Part shown: one piece after another, positions 60,709 to 64,000 of the stretch
How positions within the stretch are numbered: the stretch's first letter is position 1
How the letters are laid out: the number at the start of each line of letters is the position of its first letter
Origin: Epiperipatus broadwayi
Lineage: Eukaryota > Onychophora > Udeonychophora > Euonychophora > Peripatidae
Reading direction: 5' to 3'
DNA: 64,000 nucleotides
Assembly: GCA_028023455.1 (NCBI GenBank)
Contig: JAQFVV010012405.1
Location: 7,979,291-8,043,290 of the forward strand
Program-made: the position numbers and the translations under genes
Notes under the pieces: generated by a model
Told to the model about the DNA's origin: nothing
Database searches by the model: none
Seen by the model: the letters and a program-made list of their open reading frames with translations, nothing else

Positions 60709-61189
60709 TAAGCTCGTCCTTATTTAAATATAAATACATGGCTGCAGAAAATGAATTTGCTGTCAACTAAAAGGAAATCCCTTGATTCCTCTTGAAGGCT
60801 TTAAAGGAAGTAAGCAAGATAAATTCCTAATGTCCTTTCCATACATTCTTGTCATTGTAGCTAGTATTACTATGTGATTATTCATATAGTATACGAACAT
60901 GGATGGGCTGCTCACCAATATGCATTAGTCAGCATGATGAATTTATTGACTTTTTACCTCTGATTTTAAGATCAAGAAACACCATGATCTTTCTTCTCAG
61001 TTGCCTGATACAGCAGAATGAGTGTGTATGTGAATTAAAAAAAATTTATAATAGATATATACAATCATGACAGACAAAAAATAATCATGGCCCTTATTCC
61101 CAGGTGGTTGTAAAGTCAGTAGCCAAGGTAGGAGTTGGTGGCTGAAGGAAGAGAGTCCTAAAAATCCCTTGATTGGAGACCAGACTTCC
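60709..61189. other. AT-rich DNA, no gene called
   Basis: Slightly more mixed composition around 60730-61000. The frame on the minus strand at 61094-61279 runs into the LINE and is a shadow. Confidence 0.45.
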
Positions 61190-63565
61190 GTTTAATGATA
61201 ACTTTTTATTTAAGCACTTACAACTGCAGATCACTTTCAAGTGAAAGAAAATTGCAAGAATTGGAAGAAGAATTATCACATATTGAGTGGGTCATTATTG
61301 GACTTTGTGAAGTTAGAAGAAAAGCTGAAGAGAATGCACAAATATTGGAAGTAAAGTAGTATTCATTACAAATAAAAAGTGGAAGAACAACATTGTGGAG
61401 ATTGATTGTGATTTGGACAAAGTGATGAGATTATTTACTCAACTTAATGGCAGATACTAATTGCAGATAATTCAGGTTTATGCTCCAATAAGTTCTCATA
61501 GTGATGAAGTAGTAGAAGATTTTTATATGGATGTGCAAAAGGCTTTTGATCAGACTAAATAACATTTTAAAATTGTTATGGGAGACTTTAATGCTAGAAT
61601 TGATACACAAATGAAAGATAAAAGTGTTGTAAGTAAATTTGATTATGATAATAGACATGAGAGTGGACATAGACTTGTGAAGTTTGCAAAAAAAGAAAAA
61701 CTTTACATTATGAATTCTTTTTTTAATAAAATGTTAAGGAAATGAGTATGAAAGCATTCAAAAACTGAAGGTCCAGAGAATTAGATTAAATGTTGACTAA
61801 CAGATATTTCAAGATTATAAATGTCCTTAATAAATTCAAACAGAAAGTGATCATCTATTAGTAAGATATAAAATATGTGTTAATGCAAAACTAGAGTGAC
61901 AAAAATTATTTTAAAAAAAAAACAATATTTAAAGTTGATATTCAGACACATTCTAATAAATTTAATTAGAACTTGCAAATCGTTTTCAAGTGTAAGTAGA
62001 TTTTGAATATTATTCAGATTTGAATAAAGTTAATAGGAAAATAACTGATATATTTTTAAAAACTGCAACAAAGATAGCTGGTAGAAAAAAAAAGCAATTG
62101 ACCAATAAAATTTCTACTGAGACTAGAGAATAAATGAAGAAAAGAAGAAATATGAAGATATATAAAAATGATGCATTAAGAAGGATTGAATATCTCAAAT
62201 TTTGCAAAATGTTATGAAAAAGATAATGATATAAGAAATATAATTGTGAACTTGCAAAGAGAGCTATAGAAGAGAATAAAAGGCTCAAGAGTATAAAACA
62301 TGTTGGTATTGGTAGAAAACATATCTTCAATAAGGAAAGGAGATGGAACTATTACTAAAAAGAGAGATGACATCATGAAATAGTTAGAAGAGTTCTATCA
62401 AAAATTATGTAGTAATAAAGAACAAATACTGCCTACATTTATTATATCTTTTGAATTTCCCAGGATTTTCAATGAAGAAGTGAGACATGCAATTAAATTT
62501 ATGAAGAAGGGAAAAGCTCCAGGTAATGATGGAATTATAATTGATATATTAAAAGAAGCAGGTGAAAAAATAGAAAAAACTTTTGGTAATTATATACCAA
62601 ATGTCTAAATGATAAAGATGTACTAGATGATTGGACAGATGCACTATTAGTATTAATATTTAAAAAAGGTGATAAAGAAGATATTAGAAATTACAGACCT
62701 ATCAGCCTTTTATCAGTTTTATACAAAAATTTTACCAAGATAATTACAACTCATATACAGAAAACATTGGATTTCTACCAACCAAGAGAACAAGCTGGAT
62801 TTAAAAGTGATTTTAGTACAGTAGATCATTTCCAAGCATTGAGAGAAGTTATAGAAATGACCAATGAATATGAGTTGCCATTATACTTTGGATTTGTAGA
62901 TTATGGAAAGGCATTTGATTCTACAAGCATTTCTTCAGTGATTAAAACATTGGATCGTCAAAGTATAGACCAAGGATATTGTCATATTCTGAGGAATATT
63001 TATAAAAATGCAACAGCAACAATTAGTTTACATATTGATAGTAGGAAAGTCAACATTGAGAAGTGTGTAAGACATAGACTCCATATCTCCAAAACTTTTT
63101 GTAGCAGTGCTGCAAGAAGTATTTTGTGGATTAAAATGGGAAGCTAAAGGACTAAAAGTAAACAGGGATTATTTAAGTCATTTAGATTTTTCAGATGATG
63201 TAGTAGTTTTTGAAATATGGAGAGATGCATGTTAGGAGTAACAAGAAGAGATCAAAAATGTATTATATGGGTAAGAGTACAATTAAGTGTTACTGATATT
63301 GTTGAAAGAATTAAAAGTCTGAAGTGGAGTTAGGGTGGACATATTTCAGAAGAGGTTAGAATAGATGGACAATTAAAATCTTAAACTGGCTTTCAAGAAA
63401 TTATAAAAGATCAATAAAGAGATCACATGTGATCTGAATTGGATGAAATAAGTAAAGTGTGCAGGCATGATGTGGAGAAGGTAGGCTAGACATTGGAGAA
63501 GATAGATTGAACTAACTTGGATAAATCTTCAGCCTGCAGTGAATTGATAATAGGTGATGATAATG

Positions 63566-63575
<10 letters not shown>
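61190..63575 (+). pseudogene. RTE/BovB-like LINE, longest copy (endonuclease plus RT), decayed
   Basis: A LINE open reading frame encodes an apurinic-type endonuclease and a reverse transcriptase that copy the element at the target site. Here GLCEVR is readable near 61298-61316, VMGDFNARI near 61575-61602 and SDHLLVRY near 61847-61870, all endonuclease landmarks. In the RT, NYRPISLLS lies near 62689-62715. The 127-codon frame 62767-63147 carries PREQAGF, then FVDYGKAFDS near 62890-62921, and the catalytic box FSDDVVVF is at 63188-63211. Directly after this box about 400 bp is missing compared with the 53-kb copy, and sequence resumes at GGAGAGATGCATGTTAG. Many stops and frameshifts make it inactive. 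The tail is GATAATAGGTGATGATAATG and then TA/TG repeats. RTE-type is judged from gene order, tail and motif wording; a related clade is possible. Confidence 0.9.
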
Positions 63576-63605
<30 letters not shown>

Positions 63606-63606
63606 C
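63566..63606 (+). repeat. TA then TG microsatellite at LINE tail
   Basis: About ten TA units followed by about eight TG units directly after the LINE terminus. This is consistent with expansion of an RTE-type simple-repeat tail. Confidence 0.85.
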
Positions 63607-63904
63607 AGTTGCAAATTACTCAAGTGACAGAGATATATTAGTAAGTGATAAAATTATCAAAAAAAGTAACATTCATTGGTTTACAATCAACACATTAAGG
63701 AAAATTAAAAATAATTAGTAACCTGGCAGTAAGATCACAAAAGATGTTTTAAAACTTTTGGATTTCACATATTTAAAAAACTTAAATTTAATAAATTTAT
63801 TTTATAAGCAACATGCTTTACAACAATCTTTAAATAAATTCACCACTAATTACTATTGTTCTGATGAATGAATGATGGTTAAAAATATGAAGTTTATAAA
63901 ATGA

Positions 63905-64000
63905 GTTTATATAGGGGATTTGAACACAGACTTTCAAGCACTCTTCATACTTTAATGGAAAAGCTTCAATCTACTCAAACTTCCAACTCTTGATTAATGT
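63905..64000 (-). mobile_element. A-family element fragment, cut by window end
   Basis: The B-box-like GGATTTGAACACAG near 63917 is followed by CTTTCAAGCACTCTTCA and then directly by TACTTTAATGGAAAAGCTTC. The ribozyme-containing middle is therefore deleted in this copy. Confidence 0.75.

Noticed and set aside
62010-62330. 106-codon hydrophobic minus frame as a membrane protein
   Set aside because: It is the antisense shadow of the A-rich LINE region at 61.2-63.6 kb.

Overview
The window is 64 kb of very AT-rich animal DNA, roughly three quarters A+T by eye. I see no intact host protein gene, rRNA, canonical tRNA, CRISPR array or bacterial-style operon. It is a repeat graveyard. An invertebrate metazoan is suggested by decayed RTE/BovB-like LINEs, a Penelope-like retroelement with a GIY-YIG endonuclease, several tRNA-derived SINE-like families and hAT-like debris. 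A lophotrochozoan such as a mollusc is plausible, but the sequence alone does not fix the phylum.

Layout: 1-2.6 kb is featureless AT-rich DNA. A long diverged palindrome (2.6-3.8 kb) abuts the first foldback 'F' element. 4.2-10.5 kb holds small hairpins and unique AT-rich DNA. A 1.7-kb DNA transposon with an 8-bp target duplication lies at 10.5-12.2 kb. Old tandem repeats split by an F insertion lie at 16-17.1 kb, and a hAT-like coding relic near 18 kb. The first LINE remnant (23.2-25.6 kb) is interrupted by an F element. A tRNA-like giant hairpin is at 26.4 kb and a 1.5-kb DNA transposon with a 9-bp target duplication at 28.6-30.1 kb. A composite inverted repeat spans 31.7-33.3 kb. The 'U' array (34.1-35.8 kb) consists of about 395-bp tandem units in ++/-- arrangement. 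A 199-bp tandem duplication, a hAT-type MITE and LINE tails fill 36.8-40.3 kb. F elements at 41, 47, 57 and 60 kb, a head-to-head tRNA-SINE pair at 42 kb, a 560-bp palindrome at 44 kb, the tandem 'A' repeats at 49.9-51.2 kb, a Penelope relic at 56.8-58.6 kb and the best-preserved LINE at 61.2-63.6 kb complete the window.

The most striking observation is that three repeat families (F, A and U) carry what read as type I hammerhead self-cleaving ribozymes: core CUGANGA, stem II, core GAAA, a very short stem III, an NUH cleavage triplet and a complementary stem I. U and F also share a similar tRNA-B-box-like segment roughly 120-170 bp upstream of the ribozyme. F copies are flanked by direct repeats of about 12-14 bp. 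Together with tandem units of about 390-480 bp and a Penelope relic in the same window, this looks like a retrozyme-like, ribozyme-processed non-autonomous retroelement system that has also produced many foldback (inverted) copies. Activity, mobiliser and expression are inference; the motifs and repeat structures are read directly from the sequence.
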